NCBI GenBank assembly: GCA_938084835.1
Contig: CALKER010000011.1
Coordinates: forward strand, 29,154 to 93,153
Direction: 5' to 3'
DNA from: an uncultured Thermoguttaceae bacterium
GTDB lineage: Bacteria; Planctomycetota; Planctomycetia; Pirellulales; Thermoguttaceae
DNA: 64,000 nucleotides
Of this stretch, positions 8,006 to 16,804 are shown in pieces. Each line of letters begins with the position of its first letter. Position 1 is the first letter of the stretch. The position numbers and the translations under genes were made by a program. The notes below the pieces were generated by a model, which saw nothing but the letters and a program-made list of their open reading frames with translations, did no database searches and was not told the origin of the DNA.

Positions 8006-9589
8006 ATGAGGCCTCCAACGATCCGGACCTTACCACCCGCGTGCCATTGCTGTATGAGTCGGCGCCGGTTTCTCGCCTCATGCGGAAGCGCGTGTGCCGC
8101 CGGAACTTTGACCGGCGCGACAGTCAACGTAGCGCAGGGCTCATTGTTGCAGGAGAGACGCCTAAAAATCCGGGTGGTCTATTCGCTCCATGGGCCCGTG
8201 CAAGATAGGCCCGATTGGCCTAATATTGGCTTCGATTTTCGGCCGGTAATGGAAAAGATTGAGAACGCTCTTCGGACCAGTTATCCGGATATGGAATTTC
8301 TGCCGGCTATGGCCGATGGTCCCGAGGCGGCCAAGAAGCTCGTCGAGGCGGACGCCTCTGAGGGGATCGATGGGTACATCGTGTGGCAGATGAACTGTTG
8401 GAACCGTGTCATTCAGACGCTAGTGGAGACGGGGAAGCCGTGCCTCTATGTGGACTTCCTGTTTGCCGGCAGCGGCGGCTTCTTGGTATATACAGCCGGG
8501 TTTTTGCGTCAAGGCCGCCAAAACGTGGGGGCAATTTGTTCCTCCCAGATGGAAGACTTTCTGGCAGCGGTGGGGTGCTTCCGCAAGCTCCGTGAGGGTG
8601 CCTCGGCGGCAGAAGTCGCTGCGGCGATGAACAAAGTGCGGGTGGAAAGGACCCGGCCGCCCGGCGATTTGACGTGCCAGGAAGACCCATGTCCCCTCCT
8701 TTCGCCCGAAGAAACGCTGCGGCGGGTTCGAGAATCGAAGATCTTGGCAGTCGGCGGTGGCTGGCCGAGAATCATCGAGGCGTTGGACAAAGAGTTAGGC
8801 TTGCCTGTGGTCCACATCCCATTCGAAGAGTTGAACCAGGCTTATCATCAGGCCGAGACGGATCAAGCCCGCGAAATTGCTACCGCTTGGCAGAAAGCTG
8901 CTTCGCGGATCGAGGATGTTTCTTTCGAGACCCTTGTGGACTCGGCCAGAATGTACTTGGCAGAACAGGCGCTTTTGAAGCGTCATGGCGCCAATGCCAT
9001 TAGCATTAATTGCCTCGGCGGCTTTTACGGGGGCCACATGCAAGCTTATCCATGTCTAGGATTTCACGAGTTAAACAACAGCGGCCTCATCGGTGGGTGC
9101 GAGTGCGATATTCGTAGCGCGGCAACGATGGTGGTGTTTACTATAATGACTCAGGGAAGACCTGGATTTATTTCCGATCCAGTGCTCGATATAGCCCGGC
9201 GGGAAATCATTTACGCTCATTGCGTGGCCGCGAGTCGTGTGTTTGGACCGACGGGGCCGGCAAATCCCTTTGAAATCCTCACCCATTCGGAAGATCGCAA
9301 GGGAGCTTCTGTGCGCTCCTTGATGCCTGAGGGCTATATGACCACCACTTTGGAGATTGCCCCCGAGCGCAAAGAAATTCTCCTCCATTTTGCCAAGACC
9401 ACGGGTAATTCGCTCGAGGATCGGGCCTGCCGCACGAAGCTGTGCGCCGAACCCGTTGGGGACATAGAAAAGCTACTTACCGAGTGGGATCGGTGGGGTT
9501 GGCATCGGGTGACATTTTACGGCGACCTGAAAGAGGGTGTTTACGCCTTGGCGGATCGCTTGGGCTGGAAGGTTACAGTGGAGGCGTAA
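8006..9589 (+). CDS. Tat-exported L-fucose/L-arabinose isomerase-like protein
   Basis: 527 residues. The ATG at 8006 is chosen because AAGGAG ends nine bases upstream; a GTG at 7997 overlaps that site. The N-terminus carries a twin-arginine export motif, MSRRRFLASCG, followed by an Ala/Gly-rich stretch. The body resembles the fucose/arabinose isomerase superfamily: two alpha/beta domains, then a segment with INCLGGFYGG, YPCLGFHELNNSGLIG and CECDIRSA. In related isomerases the last of these supplies acidic metal or substrate ligands. The C-terminal barrel part includes HCVAASRVFGPTG and ends in a Trp-rich WDRWGWHRVTFYGDLK. Substrate and reaction are not known, and export of an isomerase-type protein is unusual. 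It stands alone, with a terminator about 135 bases after its stop. Confidence 0.75.
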   Translation: MRPPTIRTLPPACHCCMSRRRFLASCGSACAAGTLTGATVNVAQGSLLQERRLKIRVVYSLHGPVQDRPDWPNIGFDFRPVMEKIENALRTSYPDMEFLPAMADGPEAAKKLVEADASEGIDGYIVWQMNCWNRVIQTLVETGKPCLYVDFLFAGSGGFLVYTAGFLRQGRQNVGAICSSQMEDFLAAVGCFRKLREGASAAEVAAAMNKVRVERTRPPGDLTCQEDPCPLLSPEETLRRVRESKILAVGGGWPRIIEALDKELGLPVVHIPFEELNQAYHQAETDQAREIATAWQKAASRIEDVSFETLVDSARMYLAEQALLKRHGANAISINCLGGFYGGHMQAYPCLGFHELNNSGLIGGCECDIRSAATMVVFTIMTQGRPGFISDPVLDIARREIIYAHCVAASRVFGPTGPANPFEILTHSEDRKGASVRSLMPEGYMTTTLEIAPERKEILLHFAKTTGNSLEDRACRTKLCAEPVGDIEKLLTEWDRWGWHRVTFYGDLKEGVYALADRLGWKVTVEA

Positions 9590-9590
9590 A

Positions 9591-9637
9591 GCTGGCGTAA
9601 GGCTTTCTCCCCGCAAATCGCGGGTTCCTGCGCCAGC
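9591..9637 (+). other. Nested hairpin directly after the stop codon
   Basis: An outer stem gctggcg (9591-9597) pairs with cgccagc (9631-9637) and encloses a second stem cccgc (9610-9614) with gcggg (9620-9624). There is no T-tract, so it is not a simple terminator. It begins two bases after the stop of the isomerase-like gene and may protect the 3' end of its transcript. Confidence 0.45.
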
Positions 9638-9723
9638 GGATATTGTCAAAAGGCCTCTAGGACACCGGCGCTAACTGTTGTGGTTTAGCAGCCGAGTTTC
9701 GCCGCATTTGTAAACACGTGGGT

Positions 9724-9753
9724 GAGGGCCCGTATCGGGCCCTCTTTTATTTT
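9724..9753 (+). terminator. Rho-independent terminator
   Basis: Perfect 9-bp stem gagggcccg (9724-9732) with cgggccctc (9736-9744), three-base loop, followed by TTTTATTTT. It most likely ends the isomerase-like transcript, although it lies about 135 bases downstream of the stop codon. Confidence 0.85.
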
Positions 9754-10562
9754 CCCAGAATTGCACAAGTCGGCCCGAGATAATCTCCCAGTCATCCGCA
9801 GTTATCATGGGTAGCAAGTTTGCGGGAATCACGGCAGAAAATCGGCTCGCCTTGTCTGCGAGTTTGACCTTGCGAGGTTGGCTTGCCCGCGAAGGCCCGA
9901 AATATGACAACGAACCATCCGAGCTCTGGAGGGTTGCGTGACTTTCCCTCTGGGCTGTTTGAGCTTCCCAAACAAGCGCGATCCGACCCCGACGCACTCA
10001 TGTGGATCTTCGGTCGTTAGTACAAAAAAGATGTTTAGACTATTTCGGGCCTTACGGCGGGAAACAACGGGCAGCTTCGCCAATCCGCATATCCCGCACT
10101 TACCCAACCGAGCGCAGTTTGCCGAGGGGTTGCTCGCGACTAAGGCCGAATGCCAAGTCTCGTGAAGCTAACTTTCTTTCGCTCTCTTTTGGAAAAACTC
10201 GCCCTGAAAGCAGCATCGCTACGCTCTTCTGAGACAGCGTTGAATCGCCCCTCGAACCGCTTCGGTCGGTAGACGATCGGTCATCACGAAATTAAACTGT
10301 TGCTAGTGTGGGTGGGCATGATCCCCAAAAAGGAAACTGCCAATTTTATCGGCAGTGGGGTGAATCCCCCTTGGTAGCGGCTCGAGCATTCTCACTCGGT
10401 TGCGATAAACAAGTAAAAAGTTGCGTGTCCTCACGCTTGCTACCAAGGTAACTTGGTCGGGTTTCGCCCAACTCTGGGGTTTATTAGACGCATGCCGGTC
10501 CGCCGCTGTGAATTGAGCAAGAATTGTACCCCGAAGTATCACTGGTACCTCAAGAATGCAAC
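9754..10562. other. 0.8 kb gap, nothing recognised
   Basis: Short frames on both strands overlap one another and show no ribosome binding site or domain. No RNA gene or repeat was seen. Confidence 0.5.
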
Positions 10563-10578
10563 TAAGGTGAGGCATTTC

Positions 10579-11424
10579 ATGATGACACACAGTCGTAGAG
10601 AGCTCTTGCATTTTGCCGGTTTATGCTTTATCGGTCAGGCAGCTTCGGCGCTCACAACGGCAGGGGCACAAGTGGGGCGAAAGATCCCCGTTGGGCTCCA
10701 GCTTTACTCCGTCCGGACAGATGCCGCTAGAGATCTGGCACAAGTCCTTGCTTTCGTGCGGCAGGCTGGCTACGAAGGCGTGGAGTTTGCCGGTTACTAC
10801 GGACACCCGGCAGAAGCCATTCGAAAGATGTTGGACAACGAGGGGCTGGCGTGTTGCGGTTCGCATGTGGCTTGGGAGCTTCTCCAGCCCGATAAATTGG
10901 CGGAAACCATCGAGTTCAACCAGGCAATCGGGAACAAATACCTGATCTGCCCTTACCTACCTAGTTCGTTGCTTGTGCCCAAGGAAAAGGCTATCGAGAC
11001 AGCTAAGCGGTTCAACGAATTGGCCGACAAGGTAGCGGATAAAGGCTTACTTGTAGGCTATCACGCCCATGCCCACGACTTCACTAAAGTCAACGACGAA
11101 ACGGCTTGGGAGGTCTTCTTCGGCCACACCAAGCCCGAGGTGGTCATGCAGCTGGATACGGGCAACTGTCTTGGCGGAGGTGGGGATCCGTACCGTATGA
11201 TCGAGAAATTTCCCGGCAGATCGAAAACTATTCATCTTAAGGAATTCGGCGGCCCGGCGGGAGCCATCTTGGGAGAAGGCGAGGTAGATTGGGCTCGAAT
11301 TTTCCGCCTCTGCGAGTCGGTAGGCGGCACGGAATGGTACATCGTGGAGCAGGAAACCCACCGCCATCCGCCGCTGGAAACGGTCCGCCTATGCCGTGAA
11401 AACCTCCGCAAATTGGGGCGGTAG
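10579..11424 (+). CDS. Exported sugar phosphate isomerase/epimerase-like TIM-barrel protein
   Basis: 281 residues from the ATG at 10579, which has AAGGTGAGG about eight bases upstream; the frame extends further 5' but without coding character. The N-terminus has a twin-arginine-like motif (THSRRELLHFAG) and a hydrophobic stretch, so export is likely. The rest is an AP-endonuclease-2-type TIM barrel as in xylose isomerase-like and hydroxypyruvate isomerase-like proteins. Typical elements are GLQLYSVR at the first strand, GYEGVEFAGY at the second, the metal-site segments YHAHAHDF and MQLDTGN, KTIHLKEF, and a C-terminal YIVEQE. The substrate cannot be deduced. It is followed 96 bases later by a purine permease gene in the same direction. 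Confidence 0.8.
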   Translation: MMTHSRRELLHFAGLCFIGQAASALTTAGAQVGRKIPVGLQLYSVRTDAARDLAQVLAFVRQAGYEGVEFAGYYGHPAEAIRKMLDNEGLACCGSHVAWELLQPDKLAETIEFNQAIGNKYLICPYLPSSLLVPKEKAIETAKRFNELADKVADKGLLVGYHAHAHDFTKVNDETAWEVFFGHTKPEVVMQLDTGNCLGGGGDPYRMIEKFPGRSKTIHLKEFGGPAGAILGEGEVDWARIFRLCESVGGTEWYIVEQETHRHPPLETVRLCRENLRKLGR

Positions 11425-11520
11425 TCCGTTTCGGCGAGCCTTCCTAATCCTTGCTCAGCCCTGCGGGTGTCAGGCCCGGGCGGTCAATCCGTCTGGCTGA
11501 GACAGTTCGGAGAACTGTGG

Positions 11521-12972
11521 ATGTTGGAACGGATCTTTCATCTGCGGGAACATGGAACCACCGTCCGCACAGAGATGGTGGCCGGCATCACCACTTTTTT
11601 GACCATGGCTTACATCATTGTGGTGCAACCGGCGGTGTTGACGGGGGAGCTGTTTGTGTCCACTTTGGGAGAGGAGGTCCGCACCGGAATGGATTTCGGA
11701 GCGGTCACCGCTGCTACCTGCTACGCCACAGCCATCGCTACCTTGCTCCTTGGGATTTTGGCGAATTATCCGTTGGCCCAAGCGCCGGGGATGGGTGAGA
11801 ATTTCTTTTTTGTGCTTACCGTGGTGCCGGCGGCTGCCGGCCTTAGTGCTGTGGCCGCGGGACATACCTCGGCCTGGCAGGTGGCCTTGGGTACCGTCTT
11901 TGTCGCCGGTGTCCTTTTCCTGGTTATCTCTGTTCTTGGGTTGCAGGTCTTCCTCCTGCGGGCGATCTCCCCAACACTCCGCAATGGCATCGCGGTGGGA
12001 ATTGGGATCTTCATCGCCTTTATCGGACTCCAAAACGCGGGAGTAATCGTGAAGAGTCCCGGGACGGGCGTTGCATTAACAAGCACGGTGGCCTCGCCGG
12101 ATCTTCTTATATTTGCGATCGGGCTTATTGTCACTGCAGCACTGTTTTCGAGGGGTGTGCGGGGTGCCATAATCGTCGGTATTGCGGTGGCCACGGCGGT
12201 AGCTGTGGGACTGCGATATCTGGTATCCTTTTTGCCGCAGGTGGCAACCTGGCCAGCGGTAGCCGAATCGCGACTCCTACTCCCAGCAGAACAAGGCGGT
12301 TTTGCCGTAGCCAGTCAAATTTTGTCCCTTCCGCCCTCCTTAGCCCCTACCCTGTTTCGAATGGATGTGATTCATGCTTTGAGCTTGCAAATGGTGCCCT
12401 ATATCATCATTTTTCTATTCATGGATGTGTTCGACACACTGGGAACCTTGGTAGGGGTAGCCGAGCAGGCCGGGTTTGTGCGGAACAACGAGATTCCTCG
12501 GGCAAAGCAGGTCCTTGTGGCTGATGCTTGCGGAACAGTGCTGGGTGCTGTGGCTGGCACAAGCACCGTGACAAGTTATATCGAAAGCACGGCTGGGGTG
12601 GAACAAGGCGGGCGGACAGGACTTTCGGCCGTGGTCGTTGCCCTGTTGTTCTTGGCGGCACTTTTCTTTTATCCGCTGGTCTGCATGATCGGGTCCTATC
12701 CACCCCTCACCGCTCCCGCGCTTATCGTGGTGGGCGCCATGATGATGCGCAATGTCACCAAATTCGACTGGAGCAATTTTGCAGAAATTTTGCCTGCCTT
12801 TGTGGTGATGTTGGGTATCCCCCTGTGTTATTCCATTGCCGACGGACTCGCCCTCGGATTTGTGAGCTACCCGCTTGTCAAATTCTCTGCCGGACAAGGG
12901 AGGGATGTACATTGGCTGATGTATGTTTTAGCCGTGGTGCTGTTGGTGTATCTTGTGGGATTTCGTGGATGA
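11521..12972 (+). CDS. AzgA-type purine (adenine/guanine/hypoxanthine) permease
   Basis: 483 residues, almost entirely hydrophobic with 12 or more predicted membrane segments. Signatures of the AzgA/NCS2 branch are TFLTMAYIIVVQPAVL in the first segment, APGMGENFFF, LFMDVFDTLGTLVGVAEQAG, and TSTVTSYIESTAGVEQGGRTG. The family imports purine bases by proton symport across the inner membrane. The ATG at 11521 is preferred because GGAG precedes it by eight bases; a GTG at 11467 would add 18 hydrophilic residues. The stop codon overlaps the start of the next gene by four bases (ATGA), so the permease and the M28 peptidase are co-transcribed. Confidence 0.88.
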   Translation: MLERIFHLREHGTTVRTEMVAGITTFLTMAYIIVVQPAVLTGELFVSTLGEEVRTGMDFGAVTAATCYATAIATLLLGILANYPLAQAPGMGENFFFVLTVVPAAAGLSAVAAGHTSAWQVALGTVFVAGVLFLVISVLGLQVFLLRAISPTLRNGIAVGIGIFIAFIGLQNAGVIVKSPGTGVALTSTVASPDLLIFAIGLIVTAALFSRGVRGAIIVGIAVATAVAVGLRYLVSFLPQVATWPAVAESRLLLPAEQGGFAVASQILSLPPSLAPTLFRMDVIHALSLQMVPYIIIFLFMDVFDTLGTLVGVAEQAGFVRNNEIPRAKQVLVADACGTVLGAVAGTSTVTSYIESTAGVEQGGRTGLSAVVVALLFLAALFFYPLVCMIGSYPPLTAPALIVVGAMMMRNVTKFDWSNFAEILPAFVVMLGIPLCYSIADGLALGFVSYPLVKFSAGQGRDVHWLMYVLAVVLLVYLVGFRG

Positions 12973-13970
12973 GCGCCGGCCGACTCAGGCCGATGAGTCG
13001 GGTCCTTCACATCGCAGGCTTGCTCACACTTGTAATGGCTTGTCTCACTTGCCGGGGGAAGTTCCATTCTGCGGCTTCATCTGCTTCGGAGAGTAATTCC
13101 CCTCACGCCAGCACGAACACGCCACGATTTGACGGGCAGCGAGCTTACCAATATCTCCTGGAGCTATGCGCGCTGGGACCTCGTCCCAGCGGCTCCCCAG
13201 GAATGGAAGCACAACAAAGGCTGTTGACAAAACATTTCACCGATCTCGGAGCGCGTGTTCACCTCCAGCGGTTTCGCACGGGACATCCCGTGGATCACTC
13301 CTCTGTCCCCATGGCTAATATCATCGTGGAATGGTTTCCTGAGAGAAAAGATCGCGTGCTATTATGCGCCCACTACGATACCCTGCCATATCCCATGCTA
13401 GATCCGGAAAATCCGCGCGGGGTGTTTATCGGCGCCAATGATGGAGCAAGTGGTGTGGCCGTGCTGATGGAGCTAGGACACCACGTGGCGAAGATACCAG
13501 TTCGCCTAGGGGTGGATTTCGGTTTTTTTGATGCGGAGGAGTTTATCTTTCGCGAGTCGGACCCTTACTTCCTTGGTTCCGAATTCTTTGCGCGAAGTTA
13601 CCGGGACAAACAACTGCCCTTTGAGGCACGGTATCGCTGGGCTGTTCTTTTGGACATGGTGGGCGACCGTGATTTGCAGATTTATCAGGAACGGAATAGT
13701 CTGTCCTGGCCGGAAAGCCGGCCGCTTGTATATCAGTTGTGGAACATTGCGCGTCGGCTGAATGTCAAGGAGTTCATCCCTCGGCCAAAGTATGACATTC
13801 GCGATGATCACATCATGCTGCGGAATATCGGGGGAATTCCCAGCTGTGTTATCATCGATTTTGACTATCCGTATTGGCATACGCAGCAAGATCTTCCAGA
13901 TAAGTGTGCGCCAGAAAGCCTCGCAAAAGTCGGGCTTGTGCTCATCGAGTGGTTGAAAGAGGTTAAATGA
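12969..13970 (+). CDS. M28-family zinc peptidase / glutaminyl-cyclase-like protein
   Basis: 333 residues. Zinc-site residues expected for family M28 are visible: H135 in CAHYDT, D158 in GANDGASG, E190/E191 in FDAEE, D229 in LLDMVGD and H304 in YWHTQQD. The order and spacing resemble bacterial glutaminyl cyclases and M28 aminopeptidases. Near the N-terminus a hydrophobic stretch ends in LVMACLTC, so the protein is probably a lipoprotein or is otherwise exported; the second methionine (12993) may be the true start. The ATG at 12969 overlaps the permease stop by four bases. Which of the two reactions it catalyses cannot be told from the sequence. Confidence 0.85.
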   Translation: MSAGRLRPMSRVLHIAGLLTLVMACLTCRGKFHSAASSASESNSPHASTNTPRFDGQRAYQYLLELCALGPRPSGSPGMEAQQRLLTKHFTDLGARVHLQRFRTGHPVDHSSVPMANIIVEWFPERKDRVLLCAHYDTLPYPMLDPENPRGVFIGANDGASGVAVLMELGHHVAKIPVRLGVDFGFFDAEEFIFRESDPYFLGSEFFARSYRDKQLPFEARYRWAVLLDMVGDRDLQIYQERNSLSWPESRPLVYQLWNIARRLNVKEFIPRPKYDIRDDHIMLRNIGGIPSCVIIDFDYPYWHTQQDLPDKCAPESLAKVGLVLIEWLKEVK

Positions 13971-14436
13971 TGCTTTCGGCTGGCGGCAGTTAACGTTTAA
14001 CGCTCCCTAGGGAGGCTTCGGCCCTGTAAGGGCGCCCCATCCCGGAAGACGCAATCTTTGCTGCAATGTGCCGAAGCCTTTTGATGCTTACCTCACGTAG
14101 TAGGCGCGCCCACTCACGGGGAGGATAAAGATCGCGAAGCCAGCCGACCGGTCGCCATGCTTTTTAACCGCTTGTTTCTTTTTTAAGAGTGAACGGGGAT
14201 TTCGCGCCGCTTGGGTTTCCAAGAAGCAATGCCCCTGGTTGGGGTACAGGTTCGCTTTTGGGAGCTAGATGCAGGGGGGCTCCGCCGAGGTGAAGTTTGG
14301 CGTAGAGCTTGCCCTTCGCGTGAATCATGGATTCAATAAAGAAGCTCACGGTTCGTAAATGGATTTTGCTGGCGAGTAAGCACGGCTATAACGACAATTC
14401 ACAAATGAGTCGCCGGTGTCTGCAAGGAGCCGTTCG
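13971..14436. other. Gap with small hairpins, no gene
   Basis: Just after the M28 gene are a palindrome ctccctagggag (14003-14014) and a hairpin gccct-gta-agggc (14021-14033). Neither has a T-tract. Nothing else was seen. Confidence 0.4.
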
Positions 14437-14922
14437 GTGGCTTCCCAATTCACTGTGGTTTTAGGGTTGTTGGTGCTCGGCTTTGCTGCCGTCCTCCTTT
14501 ATCATCATTGGCGGGATTGGAGCGAGCTGCGAGCTCGTCAGTTCCCTGCGGACGAGAGTGGTCAACAAGAGGGCCGATATCGTCGCCGCCGGCTACGCCG
14601 CCGACTCCAAACAACATTGATGGTCGGCATTGTCGGCGCGTGCATGATTGCGGCGGTTATACTTCGCCGGTTGGGAGCCAGCCCTGTATGGATTGTAGGG
14701 ATTTGGTCAGCAATACTTATCCTTCTTGTGTGGATCCTTCTACTTGCGGTGGCCGATATCACGGAAACTCAGCGACACTTCGGCAGGATGCGCCGGAACG
14801 TGATTCTCGAGCAGACGCTGTTTCTTGCGCGATTGCGGCGGACTTCTCGTAGCTCACCAGGCTCATCCGTAAGTCAGAGGGAAGGAGATTCGGGCAACGG
14901 AAAGCCGGCCCCCTCGCGTTAA
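14437..14922 (+). CDS. Small membrane protein of unknown function
   Basis: 161 residues from the GTG at 14437, chosen because AAGGAG lies seven bases upstream; a GTG at 14416 is also in frame. There are three predicted membrane segments: one at the N-terminus (FTVVLGLLVLGFAAVLLY), a second (LMVGIVGACMIAAVIL) and a third (IVGIWSAILILLVWILLLAV). Between the first and second is a strongly basic loop with RYRRRRLRRRL, and the C-terminal tail is hydrophilic and Ser/Arg-rich. The basic loops place the termini and loops by the positive-inside rule, but no family was recognised. It lies about 280 bases before another membrane protein gene in the same direction. Confidence 0.6.
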   Translation: MASQFTVVLGLLVLGFAAVLLYHHWRDWSELRARQFPADESGQQEGRYRRRRLRRRLQTTLMVGIVGACMIAAVILRRLGASPVWIVGIWSAILILLVWILLLAVADITETQRHFGRMRRNVILEQTLFLARLRRTSRSSPGSSVSQREGDSGNGKPAPSR

Positions 14923-15203
14923 AGTCCGGCGGTTTTTTCCTGGTGATGGCTCTCGTCCCCAACACCCCATATTTGCCAAAAGCCGCCAGAAGATTATTAT
15001 GGGTTTATGGCCGGGCACTTCCCCTTACAGCCACGGCGCGTAAGGCTAACAATTCCACCTTTGATGTTTAAGCCAACGCCGATGTGGAAAAATAGAGGAG
15101 AGCGCAACGGACGGAACTTCTCGGACAAAAGCCATATGCCGGTGTTTGCTTGGGCATGTCGCACAATATGATATGAGACGTCTTCGGCGGAGTATCCCCG
15201 CTT

Positions 15204-15854
15204 ATGGACCCTTTAGCAGTTGCCTTAGCATTTGGGCCGGTGGCTGTGTATTGTGCCATCATCGGGTTGATCAACATTCGGCGTTTTCCGCTGGTAATGG
15301 CAGGATGGAAAGACACGGCACTATTGCTATCGGCCTTTTCCGGGTTTGCCATCATTGGACCGGCAAATCTGTTCTTCCCTTTGCCCGCGTATTTGAGATT
15401 CGGTGTGTGGGTGTGGGTGCTGCTTATTGTCTTGTATGGGTTGATAATTGTTTCGGTGATCTTGTGGATGCGACCACGAATCGTGGTGTACAACGTGCCG
15501 TATACAGAGCTCCGTCCTGTGCTGTCTGAAGTGGCCTTGGCCTTGGACTTGGATGCTCGCTGGGCGGGCGACTGTCTTTGGCTCCCAACGCGCGGGATTC
15601 AACTGTTGGTGGAATACTTTCCCCTCTTTCGCAATGCCCGCCTGATAGCGGTCGGGCGTCGCCAAGAGTTTCAGGCGTGGGCAGATCTGGAAGAAGAGCT
15701 CCGCCGACGACTCCATGCAATTGACGTGGGTCCTCATTGGGCTGGAGGAGCATTTCTGGCGATCGGGATCTTTCTGGCTTTGATGGCCGTGTTGTCGCTT
15801 GCCGCGCAGCCGGAGCAAGTCGCCGAAGCCTTCGATCGTCTAATCTTGCGCTAG
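15204..15854 (+). CDS. Membrane protein of unknown function
   Basis: 216 residues with about four predicted membrane segments: near the N-terminus (PLAVALAFGPVAVYCAIIGL), two more between residues 35 and 90, and a last one near residues 182-200 (GAFLAIGIFLALMAVLSLAA). The soluble part between residues 90 and 175 is of mixed alpha/beta character and holds paired tryptophans (ARWAGDCLW). The domain is not recognised. The ATG at 15204 has a GGAG-like site about twelve bases upstream. The following gene is on the opposite strand. Confidence 0.6.
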   Translation: MDPLAVALAFGPVAVYCAIIGLINIRRFPLVMAGWKDTALLLSAFSGFAIIGPANLFFPLPAYLRFGVWVWVLLIVLYGLIIVSVILWMRPRIVVYNVPYTELRPVLSEVALALDLDARWAGDCLWLPTRGIQLLVEYFPLFRNARLIAVGRRQEFQAWADLEEELRRRLHAIDVGPHWAGGAFLAIGIFLALMAVLSLAAQPEQVAEAFDRLILR

Positions 15855-15925
15855 AAGTCCGCCCATCTCTCAAGTTCGGATTTGGTTTTAGGCGCGATTT
15901 TTCGATAGGCGTGATCATTGGGCGC

Positions 15926-16402
15926 TTACGCTTCGTCACACAGCACCCGGCGTAGAAATTCTTTTGCCTGAGCGTAAATGCCTGGAGCATGGCTCTCCCG
16001 AGGACCGGCTACATTAAGCCGCCGGATACCATGCGTGAGGATCCATTGGCGAACCTGCGCAACAGGTGCCGGATGAGAAAGATCTATCAGCAAATGAGGT
16101 TTCTGCTGTGCCTCAGCCACTTGTTTAGTAAATGCAGTGCCGCCGAAAATTTCACCTCGCGCGAGGATGAGCGTGCCGTCGGAATCCCGGACATTCCACT
16201 CGGTGCGGACTTCCGGGCGTAAGCTGGGCGTTTCCTTCAGGCGATAATGCTGCGGAATCGTACCATCTTCCGCCCACCGACCGGCGGGACACCATCCCTG
16301 ATGGGGGAGGCCTAATTCGATCGCCAGGTCAAGGGCTGCCCGGTCCACCCCCGTTTGTCCTCCGGAGATGAGAATCAGATCGCGAAATTCCCGGAGTACC
16401 AC
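15926..16402 (-). CDS. Putative molybdenum carrier / SLOG-type nucleotide-binding protein
   Basis: 158 residues from a GTG at 16402, which has AGGAGG seven bases upstream; a TTG 21 bases further upstream lies on the other side of that site. The N-terminal motif ISGGQTGVDRAALDLA and the following GWCPAGRWAEDGTIP are diagnostic for the putative molybdenum carrier family, a Rossmann-like fold of the SLOG superfamily related to lysine decarboxylase-like proteins. The C-terminal part (LNVAGPRES) is also typical. The family name comes from a structural report and the physiological ligand is unclear; nucleotide-derived ligands are an alternative. It shows no operon with neighbours, and its 3' end is convergent with the preceding membrane protein. 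Confidence 0.85.
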   Translation of the reverse strand: MVLREFRDLILISGGQTGVDRAALDLAIELGLPHQGWCPAGRWAEDGTIPQHYRLKETPSLRPEVRTEWNVRDSDGTLILARGEIFGGTAFTKQVAEAQQKPHLLIDLSHPAPVAQVRQWILTHGIRRLNVAGPRESHAPGIYAQAKEFLRRVLCDEA

Positions 16403-16423
16403 TCTCGTTCCTCCTGGGCGCAA

Positions 16424-16804
16424 AAAACTTTACCGCTGGCCCGCGCCGACTCTCTGGCAACAACATTTGGGAGCGGGGATCCACCTCATGTTCTTTCGTT
16501 TACGAGGTCAGCCGTCGTTTCTCCATTATGAGCCACTGCTTTCCTCCGACAAGCGAAGGGCCGAGAAAGGTACCTCTGCAAAAACCCTTGGTCGGGCTTC
16601 CCACCACTTGTGCAACGATTAGGTGGAACGATTACTGTTTTAGGAGCAGGAAGCGTTCGATCTTGGCAGAGTTCGCACAGTTGCGACGGTAAAGAGGGTA
16701 AGGTCCCTGCGCCGGCATGTTTTGGCAAGCAAAGCGAAAAAAGCCGATGTCTCTCTCCTTTGTAAACCACGCGAAAGGAATTGATGGAATTTGCGCCCTG
16801 AATT
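16424..16804. other. Gap, nothing recognised
   Basis: Short frames only; no terminator with a clear T-tract was found for the protease gene that ends at 16805. Confidence 0.5.

Noticed and set aside
12528..12968. Upstream extension of the M28 frame into the permease gene
   Set aside because: It overlaps the permease coding sequence; the ATG at 12969 with ATGA coupling is the natural start.
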